Assembly (NCBI GenBank): GCA_945787635.1
Contig: CALZIK010000146.1
Location: 103,960-167,959, forward strand
Reading direction: 5' to 3'
Length of the DNA stretch: 64,000 bases
Source: Thermoanaerobaculia bacterium
GTDB lineage: Bacteria > Acidobacteriota > Thermoanaerobaculia > Multivoradales > JAHEKO01
Below, in pieces: positions 9,729 to 19,558 of this stretch; the first letter of the stretch is position 1; the number at the start of each line of letters is the position of its first letter. The notes below the pieces were generated by a model. It saw nothing but the letters and a program-made list of their open reading frames with translations. It made no database searches and had not been told where the DNA came from. The position numbers and the translations under genes are program-made.

Positions 9729-10184
9729 TCAGTCTCGATTGACCAGTTTCTGAAGCTCTTCCATGAAGGCGTCCACGTCCTCGAACTTTCGGTACACCGA
9801 AGCGAAGCGCACGTAGGCGACCTGGTCGAGATCCTTGAGTCGCGCCATGATCAGGGCTCCGATCTGCCGGGTGGAGATTTCGCGATCCTCCTGCTCATGG
9901 AGTTCCTGCTCGACGGCTTCGACAATCTCCTGAAGCTCGGTGACCGTGATCGGCCGCTTTTGGCAAGCTCGATGGAGCCCGGCGAGGAGCTTCTTGCGGT
10001 CGAAATCTTCACGCGAGCCATCGTTCTTGACCACCATATAGGGGATGTCTTCGATTTCTTCATACGAGGTGAACCTGCGGCCGCAGCTCAGGCACTCGCG
10101 GCGCCGGCGCACCGCCAGCCCGTCCCGGCTTTCGCGGGAATCGACGACGCGGTCCTTGAGTTCTCCGCAGAAAGGACACTTCAC
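9729..10184 (-). CDS. nrdR: ribonucleotide reductase transcriptional repressor NrdR
   Basis: A 151-residue NrdR. The zinc ribbon is [16 protein letters not shown]...CLSCGRRF (residues 3-36), followed by the ATP-cone domain ([20 protein letters not shown]). NrdR senses ATP/dATP and represses ribonucleotide reductase genes by binding NrdR boxes. Length and architecture are canonical. It lies between the MglA-like gene (33-base gap) and hsp20 (7-base gap). No nrd gene occurs in this window, so its targets are elsewhere. Confidence 0.96.
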   Translation of the reverse strand: MKCPFCGELKDRVVDSRESRDGLAVRRRRECLSCGRRFTSYEEIEDIPYMVVKNDGSREDFDRKKLLAGLHRACQKRPITVTELQEIVEAVEQELHEQEDREISTRQIGALIMARLKDLDQVAYVRFASVYRKFEDVDAFMEELQKLVNRD

Positions 10185-10217
10185 AGATTCAAAGCTCCAA
10201 GCCGAGCACCCGGCTGG

Positions 10218-11216
10218 TCAACCTTCGGATCTCAAGGCGAGATTGAGACTCAGCAGCAACTCGTCCGTGGAGGAGCGGTCGAGCTCGACGCGGACATCTC
10301 GGGTCACCCGGACGATCTCTCCATCCGCGTCCTCGAGCGTCAGCCGGACGGCGAGCCGCTGCGTTCGTTCGAAGTCGGATGCCGGAAGGCGCAGAAGAAG
10401 ATCCCGACGCAAGGGCTTGGCAGGCTCGCTCGGCGCGAGCGTGGGTTGCGGTTCGGCGACTGCCGACGGGGTCGCCGCCCGCCGTCGTCTCCGGCCTGTG
10501 TCGGTGCTTTTGGGGCTCTCGGTGGAGGCCTTCGCGGGTGCGGGGAGTGGGGGCGTCGGCGCCTTGGGCGCGGCCGGCACCGCGATCTTCGCGCTCGGTC
10601 GCTCCGTCGGGGAACCTCCGGGCGTCATCTCCAGCTGGTCGCGGAGCGAAAGCAACGTCAGTCTCGAGATTCCGCGGAGGGTCTCGAACACTCCGTTCCC
10701 GGTCAGAGCCGATGCCTCGAAGCTCTCCCAGCCGTTGTTGTTGAGAGCGGCGTCCAGATCTTCGACGGTCAGAACATCGTCGAGGTCGCGCTTGTTGTAC
10801 TGGAGCACCAGGGGAACGTTGGGGAGTTCAAGACCGAGCTCCTCCAGGTTCTCACCGAGATTGGCCAGGGCCTCGATATTCGACTGGGCCATCGGAACCT
10901 GCGAATCCGCGACGAACACAACGCCGTCCACCCCTTTGAGTACCAGCTTGCGAGTGGTGTTGTAGAAGACCTGTCCAGGAACTGTGTAGAGCTGGATCTT
11001 GGTGCGAAAGCCGGCCACCGATCCGACGTCGAGCGGGAGAAGATCGAAAAAGAGGGTCCGGTCCGTCTGGGTCTCGAGAGAGACCATCTCGCCTCGGGAG
11101 TTGTTCTTGGTGTGGCCGTAGATGTACTGCAGGTTGGTGGTCTTTCCGCATAGACCAGGCCCGTAGTAGACGATCTTTGCCGTCATTTGCATCGTGGAGT
11201 AGTTGAAGAACGCCAT
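10218..11216 (-). CDS. MglA-like small Ras-type GTPase with C-terminal extension
   Basis: A 332-residue protein. Residues 1-195 are an MglA-type GTPase: P-loop GPGLCGKTTNLQYIY, an altered switch-II motif TVPGQVFYN in place of DxxG, and nucleotide-specificity motif NKRD. MglA proteins set cell polarity for gliding or type IV pilus motility in myxobacteria, Thermus and relatives. From about residue 205 there is an Ala/Pro/Ser/Lys-rich linker and then a roughly 70-residue domain (DLLLRLPASDFERTQRLAV onward) that I do not recognise. No MglB (roadblock) partner is adjacent. I start at the ATG at 11216, which gives the family N-terminus MAFFNYS; an earlier in-frame ATG at 11237 would add seven residues. 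pilT lies about 6.7 kb away. Confidence 0.85.
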   Translation of the reverse strand: MAFFNYSTMQMTAKIVYYGPGLCGKTTNLQYIYGHTKNNSRGEMVSLETQTDRTLFFDLLPLDVGSVAGFRTKIQLYTVPGQVFYNTTRKLVLKGVDGVVFVADSQVPMAQSNIEALANLGENLEELGLELPNVPLVLQYNKRDLDDVLTVEDLDAALNNNGWESFEASALTGNGVFETLRGISRLTLLSLRDQLEMTPGGSPTERPSAKIAVPAAPKAPTPPLPAPAKASTESPKSTDTGRRRRRAATPSAVAEPQPTLAPSEPAKPLRRDLLLRLPASDFERTQRLAVRLTLEDADGEIVRVTRDVRVELDRSSTDELLLSLNLALRSEG

Positions 11217-11443
11217 TTTGTGGAGCCCTGGTAGCAACCGGAAATCCGCGTGCTGCCACGCTGGAACGGCGGTGTGATCTTAGCATCGGGGCCACCTCGC
11301 CCCGGTCGAAAACGGCCGCCGCCGCCGCTCGAGACCATCGATCCTGGCCGCCGGCTAGGGTAGAATGATAGGTCAGACGCCGCACAGTGGTGCGTGCACT
11401 GGAACTGTATTCGCGCTTTTGACGCGCGTTGCCGAGACCCAAG
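11217..11443 (+). promoter_or_regulatory. divergent intergenic region upstream of hrcA operon
   Basis: This 227-base region separates the leftward GTPase gene from the rightward hrcA operon, so it must hold both promoters. A -10-like TAGAAT lies at 11361-11366 for the rightward direction, with no convincing -35. I searched for the HrcA operator CIRCE (TTAGCACTC-N9-GAGTGCTAA) by eye and did not find it. No other gene is seen here. Confidence 0.3.
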
Positions 11444-12571
11444 ATGACCAGCAACGGAGCATCCTCGACCCGCCGGCCTTCCCCGGACGCACCGCCGACA
11501 CCTCCGGCCGCGGAATCGGGTCTCAACTCTCGGGATCGCGAGATCCTCAAGGACATCGTTCGGGCTTTCATTCTCAACGGCGAGCCGGTGAGCTCCCGCT
11601 CGGTCGCCAAGGCCGGGCGCCACTCACTTTCGGCCGCCACGATCCGAAACGTAATGGCTGATTTGGAGGACCTGGGTTATCTGAGCCAGCCTCACACCTC
11701 GGCCGGAAGGGTACCGACGCGCAGCGGGTATCACTTCTACATCGACGCGTTGATGAGAAATCGCTCGGTGTCGGCCAAGGCGCGCCGGACGATCGACGAA
11801 ACGCTGGCGGGACCCAGCGGAGTCGAAGAGATGATGACCTCCGCGAGTCAGCTGCTTTCGGACCTCACCCAGCAGATCGGCATCGTAGTGACGCCCACTG
11901 TCGCCCGTTCCACGCTGCGCGCAATCGACTTCGTCAACCTCTCCGGCTGCAAGGTCTTGTGCGTTCTGGTCAGCGCCGGGGGCTTCGTGGACAACAAGGT
12001 CATCGAAACACCGGAGCCCATCGCCCGCCGGGACCTGATCCGGATATCCAACTACCTCACCGACCACTTTGCGGGCAAGACCCTGCGCCAGATCCGCGAC
12101 GAACTGATCGATCTCATGGCCGAGGACCGGTCCAAGGTGGACCGGCTGCTGGGGCGCACGATCGAGCTCGCTCAGATGGCGTTTGCCGACAAGGGAACCC
12201 AGGCGGTGCTGGTCGAGGGCACCACGACCGTCCTGAATCAACCGGAGCTCTCCGATCTCGACCGCATTCGGCGCCTCCTTGGAACGTTTGCCGACAAGGC
12301 GACGCTGGTCCGCGTGCTCAACCGGCTGATCGAGGGACCCGGAGTGCGCGTGGTGATCGGGAGGGACAGCGACCTGACGTCAGAACTCAATTTCAGCCTG
12401 GTTGCGACCTCCTACGACGTGGGCAATCGAAACGTCGGCAAGTTGGGTATCTTCGGGCCCTCCCGGATGGACTACCAGCGGGTCATTCCGATCGTCGAGT
12501 ACTTCGGAGAGAGAATCGGCCAGGCCCTGGAACAGACGTTCTCCGACGGCGACGAGGGAACCGGGCGATGA
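11444..12571 (+). CDS. hrcA: heat-inducible transcription repressor HrcA
   Basis: A 375-residue HrcA, the repressor of dnaK and groE operons that normally binds CIRCE and is kept active by GroEL. After a 30-residue Ser/Pro-rich tail comes the winged-helix domain, with family motifs NGEPVSSRSVAK, SAATIRNVMADLEDLGYL and PHTSAGRVPTRSGYHFYID, followed by the long GAF-like dimerisation domain. I start at the ATG at 11444; a TTG at 11429 is an alternative, and neither has a strong ribosome site. The stop overlaps the grpE start (ATGA). Gene order hrcA-grpE-dnaK-dnaJ is the classical heat-shock operon. No CIRCE was visible upstream, so autoregulation by the usual site is not supported here. Confidence 0.95.
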   Translation: MTSNGASSTRRPSPDAPPTPPAAESGLNSRDREILKDIVRAFILNGEPVSSRSVAKAGRHSLSAATIRNVMADLEDLGYLSQPHTSAGRVPTRSGYHFYIDALMRNRSVSAKARRTIDETLAGPSGVEEMMTSASQLLSDLTQQIGIVVTPTVARSTLRAIDFVNLSGCKVLCVLVSAGGFVDNKVIETPEPIARRDLIRISNYLTDHFAGKTLRQIRDELIDLMAEDRSKVDRLLGRTIELAQMAFADKGTQAVLVEGTTTVLNQPELSDLDRIRRLLGTFADKATLVRVLNRLIEGPGVRVVIGRDSDLTSELNFSLVATSYDVGNRNVGKLGIFGPSRMDYQRVIPIVEYFGERIGQALEQTFSDGDEGTGR

Positions 12572-13221
12572 CCATAAACGATGAGCGGTTCAATCCGGAG
12601 GAGATCGAGACCGAAGAGCTGGACCTGGATAGCGGGGAAGAGGCGTCGATCGAGGACGCCATGGAAGAGGCTCTGAAAGCGGTCGAGAAGAGCCACACGG
12701 ACGAATCGGACGACGCCCCGTTCGGTCCCTCGGAGTCGAGCGATCTCGACGTCCTCAGGCAAGAAGTCAAGGAGCTCCGCGATCGCTCAATGAGGACGTT
12801 GGCGGATTTCGACAACTTCCGCAAACGAGTCGAACGGGAACGCGGCGAACAACGCAGGTATGCCGGCGCCGAAGTTCTCCGCGACGTTCTTGGGGTGATC
12901 GACAACCTGGAGCGCGCCCTCGAAGCCAGCGGCGGCGTCGACGAGCTTCGCGAGGGAGTCGAGCTGATTCTCCGGCAGATGGCCGACCTTCTGAAGCAGC
13001 ACGGCGTCGAGCGGGTGCCTTCCGACGGGCGTTTCGACCCCGCGGCCCAAGAGGCGGTGGTCAGGCACGAGAGCGAGGAGGTCGATGAACCGATGGTCGT
13101 CAAGCAGCTCCAGGCCGGGTATTGGCTCCGAGATCGGCTACTACGACCTGCGCTCGTCGAGGTCGCGGTTCCCGCCGCACCGATGATCGCGAACGACACC
13201 GGCGACGATTCGGACGCCTGA
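12568..13221 (+). CDS. grpE: nucleotide exchange factor GrpE
   Basis: A 217-residue GrpE, which releases ADP from DnaK. The first 60 residues are very acidic and probably disordered. They are followed by a long coiled coil (LRQEVKELRDRSMRTLADFDNFRKR) and the C-terminal beta-wing domain ending in the family region KQLQAGYWLRDRLLRPALVEVA. The frame is open upstream through hrcA, but the ATG at 12568 overlaps the hrcA stop in ATGA and gives the normal protein. dnaK starts one base after its stop, so the two should be made together. Confidence 0.96.
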   Translation: MTINDERFNPEEIETEELDLDSGEEASIEDAMEEALKAVEKSHTDESDDAPFGPSESSDLDVLRQEVKELRDRSMRTLADFDNFRKRVERERGEQRRYAGAEVLRDVLGVIDNLERALEASGGVDELREGVELILRQMADLLKQHGVERVPSDGRFDPAAQEAVVRHESEEVDEPMVVKQLQAGYWLRDRLLRPALVEVAVPAAPMIANDTGDDSDA

Positions 13222-13222
13222 C

Positions 13223-15046
<1,824 letters not shown>

Positions 15047-15063
15047 ACCCGGGCGGGGGTCTG

Positions 15064-16188
15064 ATGCCGGCGGTACGCGACTACTACGAGATTCTGGCCA
15101 TCGATCGCGAGGCCTCGCAGCGAGAGGTGAAAGCCGCCTACCGCAAGCTCGCGGTGCGATTTCACCCGGACCGTAACCCGGGCGACAAGCAAGCGGAGGA
15201 GAAGTTCAAGGAGGCCGCAGAGGCCTATGCGGTGCTTTCGGACACCGACAAGAGGGCGCGCTATGACCGCTTCGGTCACCGAGCCGTGGCCGGTGGCGGC
15301 TTCAGCGGCTTCGATCCGACGGTGTTCGGCGATTTCTCGGACATCCTGGGTGACTTCTTCGGCTTCGGCTTCGGCGACATGTTCGGTCGCGGCCGGCGCG
15401 CGGGAACCGGTCAGCCGGGCGCCGATCTGCGCTACGAGCTTCACATCGAGCTCGAGAAGGCGGCCTTCGGCGCCGAAGAGACGCTTGAGATTCCTCGGCT
15501 CGAGACCTGCCCGGACTGTTCCGGGTCGGGAAGCGCCGCCGGCGCGAAGGCTGAGTCCTGCCAGGCGTGCGCCGGACAGGGACAGGTGCGATTTACCCAG
15601 GGCTTCTTCACCGTGGCCCGCACTTGCCCGCAATGTGGTGGTGAGGGGCGGGTGGTCACCAATCCCTGTGGTGGCTGTCGGGGCGAAGGCCGGGTGGAGC
15701 GGCGTCGCAAGATCCAGGTGAAGATTCCGGCCGGCGTCGACAACGGGACTCGGTTGCGCCTCACGGGCGAGGGCGAGCACGGTCGCAGGGGCGGTCCGAC
15801 CGGAGATCTGTACGTGGATATCGGCGTCGAGCCACACGAGGTCTTTCTGCGAGAGGGTCCCCATGTCCTCAGCGAGCTGGAGCTGGCGTTTCCCCAAGCC
15901 GTGCTCGGCGCCGAAGTCGAGGTCGAGACGCTTCATGGTTCCGAAAAACTGAGCGTTCCTCCAGGGACTCGTGACGGAACGCGGTTTCAGCTCAAAGGTA
16001 AGGGCATCGAGCAACTCAACGGTTTCGGCAAGGGCGATCACGTTGTCGTGGCCCGGCTGTCGGTGCCCCATCCGAAGAACCTCACCGACGAGCAGCTCGA
16101 TCTGCTGCGCGATCTGGCGGAGCTCGAGGGGGTCGAGGTCAAGGAAGGGCGTCGCGTTCTCGACCGGGTCAAGGATCTGTTCGGCTGA
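15064..16188 (+). CDS. dnaJ: co-chaperone DnaJ (Hsp40 type I)
   Basis: A 374-residue type I J-protein that delivers substrates to DnaK and stimulates its ATPase. The J domain (residues ~6-70) contains the essential HPD in VRFHPDRNPGD. It is followed by a Gly/Phe-rich region (FGFGFGDMFG) and four zinc-binding repeats, CPDCSGSG, CQACAGQG, CPQCGGEG and CGGCRGEG, then the two C-terminal beta domains. All zinc cysteines are intact. It lies 17 bases after dnaK in the hrcA operon and is followed by prmA. Confidence 0.97.
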   Translation: MPAVRDYYEILAIDREASQREVKAAYRKLAVRFHPDRNPGDKQAEEKFKEAAEAYAVLSDTDKRARYDRFGHRAVAGGGFSGFDPTVFGDFSDILGDFFGFGFGDMFGRGRRAGTGQPGADLRYELHIELEKAAFGAEETLEIPRLETCPDCSGSGSAAGAKAESCQACAGQGQVRFTQGFFTVARTCPQCGGEGRVVTNPCGGCRGEGRVERRRKIQVKIPAGVDNGTRLRLTGEGEHGRRGGPTGDLYVDIGVEPHEVFLREGPHVLSELELAFPQAVLGAEVEVETLHGSEKLSVPPGTRDGTRFQLKGKGIEQLNGFGKGDHVVVARLSVPHPKNLTDEQLDLLRDLAELEGVEVKEGRRVLDRVKDLFG

Positions 16189-16231
16189 TCGAGCGGGCCA
16201 ATTCCGCCAGCGGGCCGAGAGCGCGAGCTCG

Positions 16232-17098
16232 ATGAGCGGCTGCGTCGCCCTGACCCTTCGCGTGCCGACGGCGCATGCCGAGTTGGCCGCGGCCGAGCTG
16301 TGGGCTCGAGGAACGCTCGGCCTCGAGGTTCGCGACGAGCGCGCGAGCGTCGTTCTGGTCGCCTATTTTGAACCCGAGCGGTTCGAGGCTGAGGGCTGGG
16401 CGCCAGGCGGCCGAGCCTTGCAGGGCGGGCGTGCCGAGGTGCTGTCGCTCGAGCGATTGGAGGAGCGCGATTGGCTGGCCGATTACCGTCGAGGTGCGGT
16501 TCCGTTTGCGCTGGGTTCACGGTTCTGGGTCGATCCCGGGGAGCCGAGCGTGGACGACCGCGGGGAGGAGGCTCCGGATGGGCGGTGCCTGCTGCGCCTG
16601 CCGGCGCGGACAGCCTTCGGCACCGGTTCCCACGAGAGCACGCGGCTGGCGGTCGATCTCGTCGAGACGCTTCCGCTGGCGGGCCGGAAAGTCCTGGATG
16701 TCGGGGCTGGGTCCGGGGTGCTGTCCTTCGTGGCGTACGAACTGGGCGCGGCACTCGTGGTCGCTGTGGAGAGCGATCCGGCGGCCGCCTTGGTGGCGTG
16801 CCAAAACCAGGCGTTGAATCGCCGCACGTTCCCGCTCGCGGCGAGCCGAGTAGAGGCTCTGACGGAAGCGCCGCTTTTCGACCTGGCGCTGGTGAACGTG
16901 ATCCCGGAGTTGATCGAACCTGATCTCCCGGTGATTGCGCGCCGGCTCGAGCCGGGCGCCGCGGCGGTCTTCTCGGGCTGTCTGCTGGAGCGCGGCCAGG
17001 CCTACCGGTCGACGCTCGCGCGCCACGGTTTCGGGCTTCTTCGCCAGCTGGATTGTGGCGAATGGACGGCCTTCCTGACCGTCTGGGAGCACCGTTGA
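16232..17098 (+). CDS. prmA: ribosomal protein L11 methyltransferase
   Basis: A 288-residue class I SAM-dependent methyltransferase. The SAM site is VLDVGAGSGVLSFVAYELGA, preceded by the PrmA-typical TAFGTGSHESTRLAVD, with the catalytic-region motif VNVIPELIEP (usual form NI/NVxxxxL). PrmA trimethylates ribosomal protein L11. The N-terminal substrate domain is short and divergent but alignable (LAELAAAELWARGTLGLEVR region). I start at the ATG at 16232, because the frame upstream lies inside dnaJ. Its stop overlaps the TTG start of rsmE. The pair prmA-rsmE after dnaJ is common in many phyla. Confidence 0.92.
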   Translation: MSGCVALTLRVPTAHAELAAAELWARGTLGLEVRDERASVVLVAYFEPERFEAEGWAPGGRALQGGRAEVLSLERLEERDWLADYRRGAVPFALGSRFWVDPGEPSVDDRGEEAPDGRCLLRLPARTAFGTGSHESTRLAVDLVETLPLAGRKVLDVGAGSGVLSFVAYELGAALVVAVESDPAAALVACQNQALNRRTFPLAASRVEALTEAPLFDLALVNVIPELIEPDLPVIARRLEPGAAAVFSGCLLERGQAYRSTLARHGFGLLRQLDCGEWTAFLTVWEHR

Positions 17099-17790
17099 CC
17101 ACGGTCTTCGTGCCCGCCGGCGACTGGGAATCCGAGCGCCTCGAGCTTTGCGGGGCCGAGTATCACCACCTCTTTCGCGTCAGCCGGCTGGCAGCCGGGG
17201 CGAGGTTGAGAGTTGCCAACGGTCGGGGGCGCGCTCGCGACGGAGTGATCGAGACGGTACATCGGGACCGGGCGGGGATTCGCTTGGGAGACGAAATCGC
17301 CGGCAACGAACCGGAAGCGGTGGTCGAGTTGTTGGTCGCCGCGCCCAGAAAACCGCGCGCCGAGTGGCTGGTAGAGAAGACCACCGAGCTGGGAGTGCGC
17401 GCGGTCCGATTCGTGCGCTGCGGCCGAGGGCCACGAACCTACGGGCCGGGAACATTCGACCGGTTCCACCGCATCGCTCGCTCGGCTGCCGAACAGTGCG
17501 AACGTTCGTGGTTGCCCGAGATCACCGGCATGCACGAGTGGAGTGATATCTGGCGTCTCGTCGGGGCGGCGGGGCAGGGGTTGATCCTCGATCGCTCGGG
17601 TGGGCCCTGGGCCTCGATGTCTTCTTTTCGATCGGTCGCGGTTCTGGTCGGTCCGGAAGGGGGATGGTCCCCGGCCGAGCTGGCCGAAAGCGCGCGGCAC
17701 GGGCTGCTGAGCGCCTCCCTGGGTCCGCGCACGCTTCGGGTCGAGACGGCTGCCGTGGTGGCGGTTTCGCGCTGCGTAAACGCGCATTGA
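17095..17790 (+). CDS. rsmE: 16S rRNA (uracil(1498)-N3)-methyltransferase
   Basis: A 231-residue RsmE, a SPOUT-class enzyme that methylates U1498 of 16S rRNA. The N-terminal PUA-like domain includes HHLFRVSRLAAGARL. The C-terminal SPOUT knot has KPRAEWLVEKTTELGVRA, RSAAEQCERSWLPEI, VLVGPEGGWSPAE and SLGPRTLRVETAAVVA, all diagnostic. The likely start is TTG at 17095, overlapping the prmA stop (TTGA); GTG at 17110 is an alternative. It is the last gene of the hrcA operon as read here. Confidence 0.94.
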   Translation: MTTVFVPAGDWESERLELCGAEYHHLFRVSRLAAGARLRVANGRGRARDGVIETVHRDRAGIRLGDEIAGNEPEAVVELLVAAPRKPRAEWLVEKTTELGVRAVRFVRCGRGPRTYGPGTFDRFHRIARSAAEQCERSWLPEITGMHEWSDIWRLVGAAGQGLILDRSGGPWASMSSFRSVAVLVGPEGGWSPAELAESARHGLLSASLGPRTLRVETAAVVAVSRCVNAH

Positions 17791-17841
17791 CACCTCTTGA
17801 AGGCGGCCGATAGGCTCGCGAAGCAGTCCTAAGGCGCTCAA

Positions 17842-17857
17842 CCTGAAGTTTTTCAGG
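17842..17857 (+). terminator. small stem-loop between rsmE and pilT
   Basis: CCTGAA and TTCAGG form a 6-base-pair stem around a GTTT loop in the 99-base gap between rsmE and pilT. There is no T-run after it, so termination is uncertain. It could equally be a leader structure for pilT. Confidence 0.25.
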
Positions 17858-17889
17858 CGATTCCCGCCGATCCAGCCGGGAGCAAAACA

Positions 17890-19071
17890 ATGAATATCAA
17901 CGATCTTCTCAAAATCGCGGTCGAGCGCCGGGCGTCGGATCTTCACTTGAAAGTCGGCAGCCATCCGGTGATCCGCGTCGATGGCGACTTGCAGCCCCTG
18001 ATCGACGTCAAGCGGCTGATGCAGGAAGACACGGTGGCGATGGCCTTCTCGATGATGAACTCGCGCCAGAAGCAGCGGTTCAAAGAGGAGTTGGAGCTCG
18101 ACATTGCCTACTCGGTCCCCGGTCTCGGCCGCTTTCGCTGCAACGTGTTCCAGCAGCGGGGCTCCGCGGGTCTTGTGCTGCGCGTGATTCCCGCCGGTGT
18201 CTTGTCGATTCGCGAATTGATGCTGCCCAAAGTGCTCGAGAAGATCTGTAGCGAGCGGCGTGGGCTGGTCCTATGCACGGGCACCACCGGGTCGGGCAAG
18301 TCGACGACCCTGGCGTCGATGATCGACCACATCAACTCGCACCGGACCGAGCACATCATGACGATCGAGGATCCGATCGAGTTCCTCCATCGCGACAAGA
18401 AGTCGATCGTCAATCAGAGAGAGGTGGATGTCGATACCAGCGGATTCGCGAGCGCGTTGCGTTCCGCCCTGCGCCAGGATCCCGATGTGATCCTGGTCGG
18501 CGAGATGCGCGACTACGAGACCATCGAGACCGCACTACTCGCGGCCGAAACCGGTCACCTGGTCTTTTCCACGCTTCACACCCTGGATGCGACCGAAACA
18601 GTCAACCGAGTGATTTCGGTGTTTCCGCCTCACCAGCAAAAGCAGATCCGAATTCAACTGGCTCAGGTCATGCGCTCGGTGATCTCGCTTCGCCTGGTCC
18701 CTCGGGCCGACGGAACCGGTCGGGTTCCCGCCGCCGAGGTGATGATCGCGACCGGCTACATTCGAGAGTGCATCGAAAACAAGGAAAAGACCAAATACAT
18801 TCGCGAGCAGATCGCCTTGGGTACCAGTCAGTACGGCATGCAGACCTTCGACCAGTCGCTCTATCAGCTCTACAAGGGCGGTCTTATCACGTTGGACGAA
18901 GCGCTCAAGCGGGCCTCGAATCCCGACGAGTTCAAGCTCAAGATCCAGGGAGTGCAGTTCACGGCCGACGTCTCTCGCGAGCAGATGGAGTCGACGCTCG
19001 AGCTGGCCGAAGACTCCGATCCGACCGCGGGGGATTCCCCTTTCGAGGTCGAGCGCTTTGGCGACGGGTAG
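17890..19071 (+). CDS. pilT: type IV pilus retraction ATPase PilT
   Basis: A 393-residue PilT. It begins MNINDLLKIAVERRASDLHLKVG, the PAS-like N-terminal domain. It has Walker A GTTGSGKSTTLAS, an Asp box ending IEDPIEF, Walker B DVILVGEMRDYETIETAL and a His box (TGHLVFSTLHT), followed by the PilT-type AIRNLIRE-like region, here YIRECIENKEKTKYIREQI. It powers pilus retraction and hence twitching motility and DNA uptake at the inner membrane. No other pil gene is adjacent. The stop overlaps the recX start by 14 bases. Confidence 0.94.
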   Translation: MNINDLLKIAVERRASDLHLKVGSHPVIRVDGDLQPLIDVKRLMQEDTVAMAFSMMNSRQKQRFKEELELDIAYSVPGLGRFRCNVFQQRGSAGLVLRVIPAGVLSIRELMLPKVLEKICSERRGLVLCTGTTGSGKSTTLASMIDHINSHRTEHIMTIEDPIEFLHRDKKSIVNQREVDVDTSGFASALRSALRQDPDVILVGEMRDYETIETALLAAETGHLVFSTLHTLDATETVNRVISVFPPHQQKQIRIQLAQVMRSVISLRLVPRADGTGRVPAAEVMIATGYIRECIENKEKTKYIREQIALGTSQYGMQTFDQSLYQLYKGGLITLDEALKRASNPDEFKLKIQGVQFTADVSREQMESTLELAEDSDPTAGDSPFEVERFGDG

Positions 19072-19558
19072 GAGCCGACAGCTCGGACCTCAGGCCTGCT
19101 TTGAAAAAGCGCTCGATCTGTTGAGTCGCAGGCCACACTTTCGCCGGGAGCTCGAGAGAAAGCTGTTGATGCGTGAATTTGACAGAGGCGACGTCGCCTC
19201 GGCGCTCGATCGCGCCGCCGAGAAGGGATTGCTTGATGACCTCGAGTGCGCGCGGGAACTGGCTCGCGTGCGAGTCGAGTACCGACACGAGGGGCCGGCC
19301 AAGCTGTATGCCACTCTGGCTCGGCGCGGCGCGGATTCCGAGACCGCCCGCCAAGTTGTCGATGAGCGGTTCTCCGGCGGCGAGTCGGAGCCCATGCGGG
19401 CCGCGGCGGGCAAGTGGCTACGCGGTCATTCCTGGGATCCAGATCGCCTAGCGAGGCACTTGAGCCGCAAGGGGTATTCCAAGAGCGCGATTCTGGCGAG
19501 CCTTGGAGAGTTGCAGCCCGAGAACAGCCGGTCTCATGGGAGCGAGCGGGGTCGATGA
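19058..19558 (+). CDS. recX: regulatory protein RecX
   Basis: A 166-residue RecX-like protein built of three-helix repeats. It contains the RecX motifs ALDLLSRRPHFRRELERKL and LARRGADSETARQVVDE, and a third repeat AAGKWLRGHSWDPDRLARHLSRKGYS. RecX inhibits RecA filament growth. TTG at 19058 is the only plausible start before the conserved region. It overlaps the pilT end, and the stop overlaps the alaS start (ATGA). recX next to alaS is a widespread arrangement. recA is not in the window. Confidence 0.85.
   Translation: MATGRSRQLGPQACFEKALDLLSRRPHFRRELERKLLMREFDRGDVASALDRAAEKGLLDDLECARELARVRVEYRHEGPAKLYATLARRGADSETARQVVDERFSGGESEPMRAAAGKWLRGHSWDPDRLARHLSRKGYSKSAILASLGELQPENSRSHGSERGR

Noticed and set aside
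11217..11443. CIRCE operator expected before hrcA
   Set aside because: The only partial match is a GTGCGTGCACT-like stretch, which does not fit either CIRCE arm.
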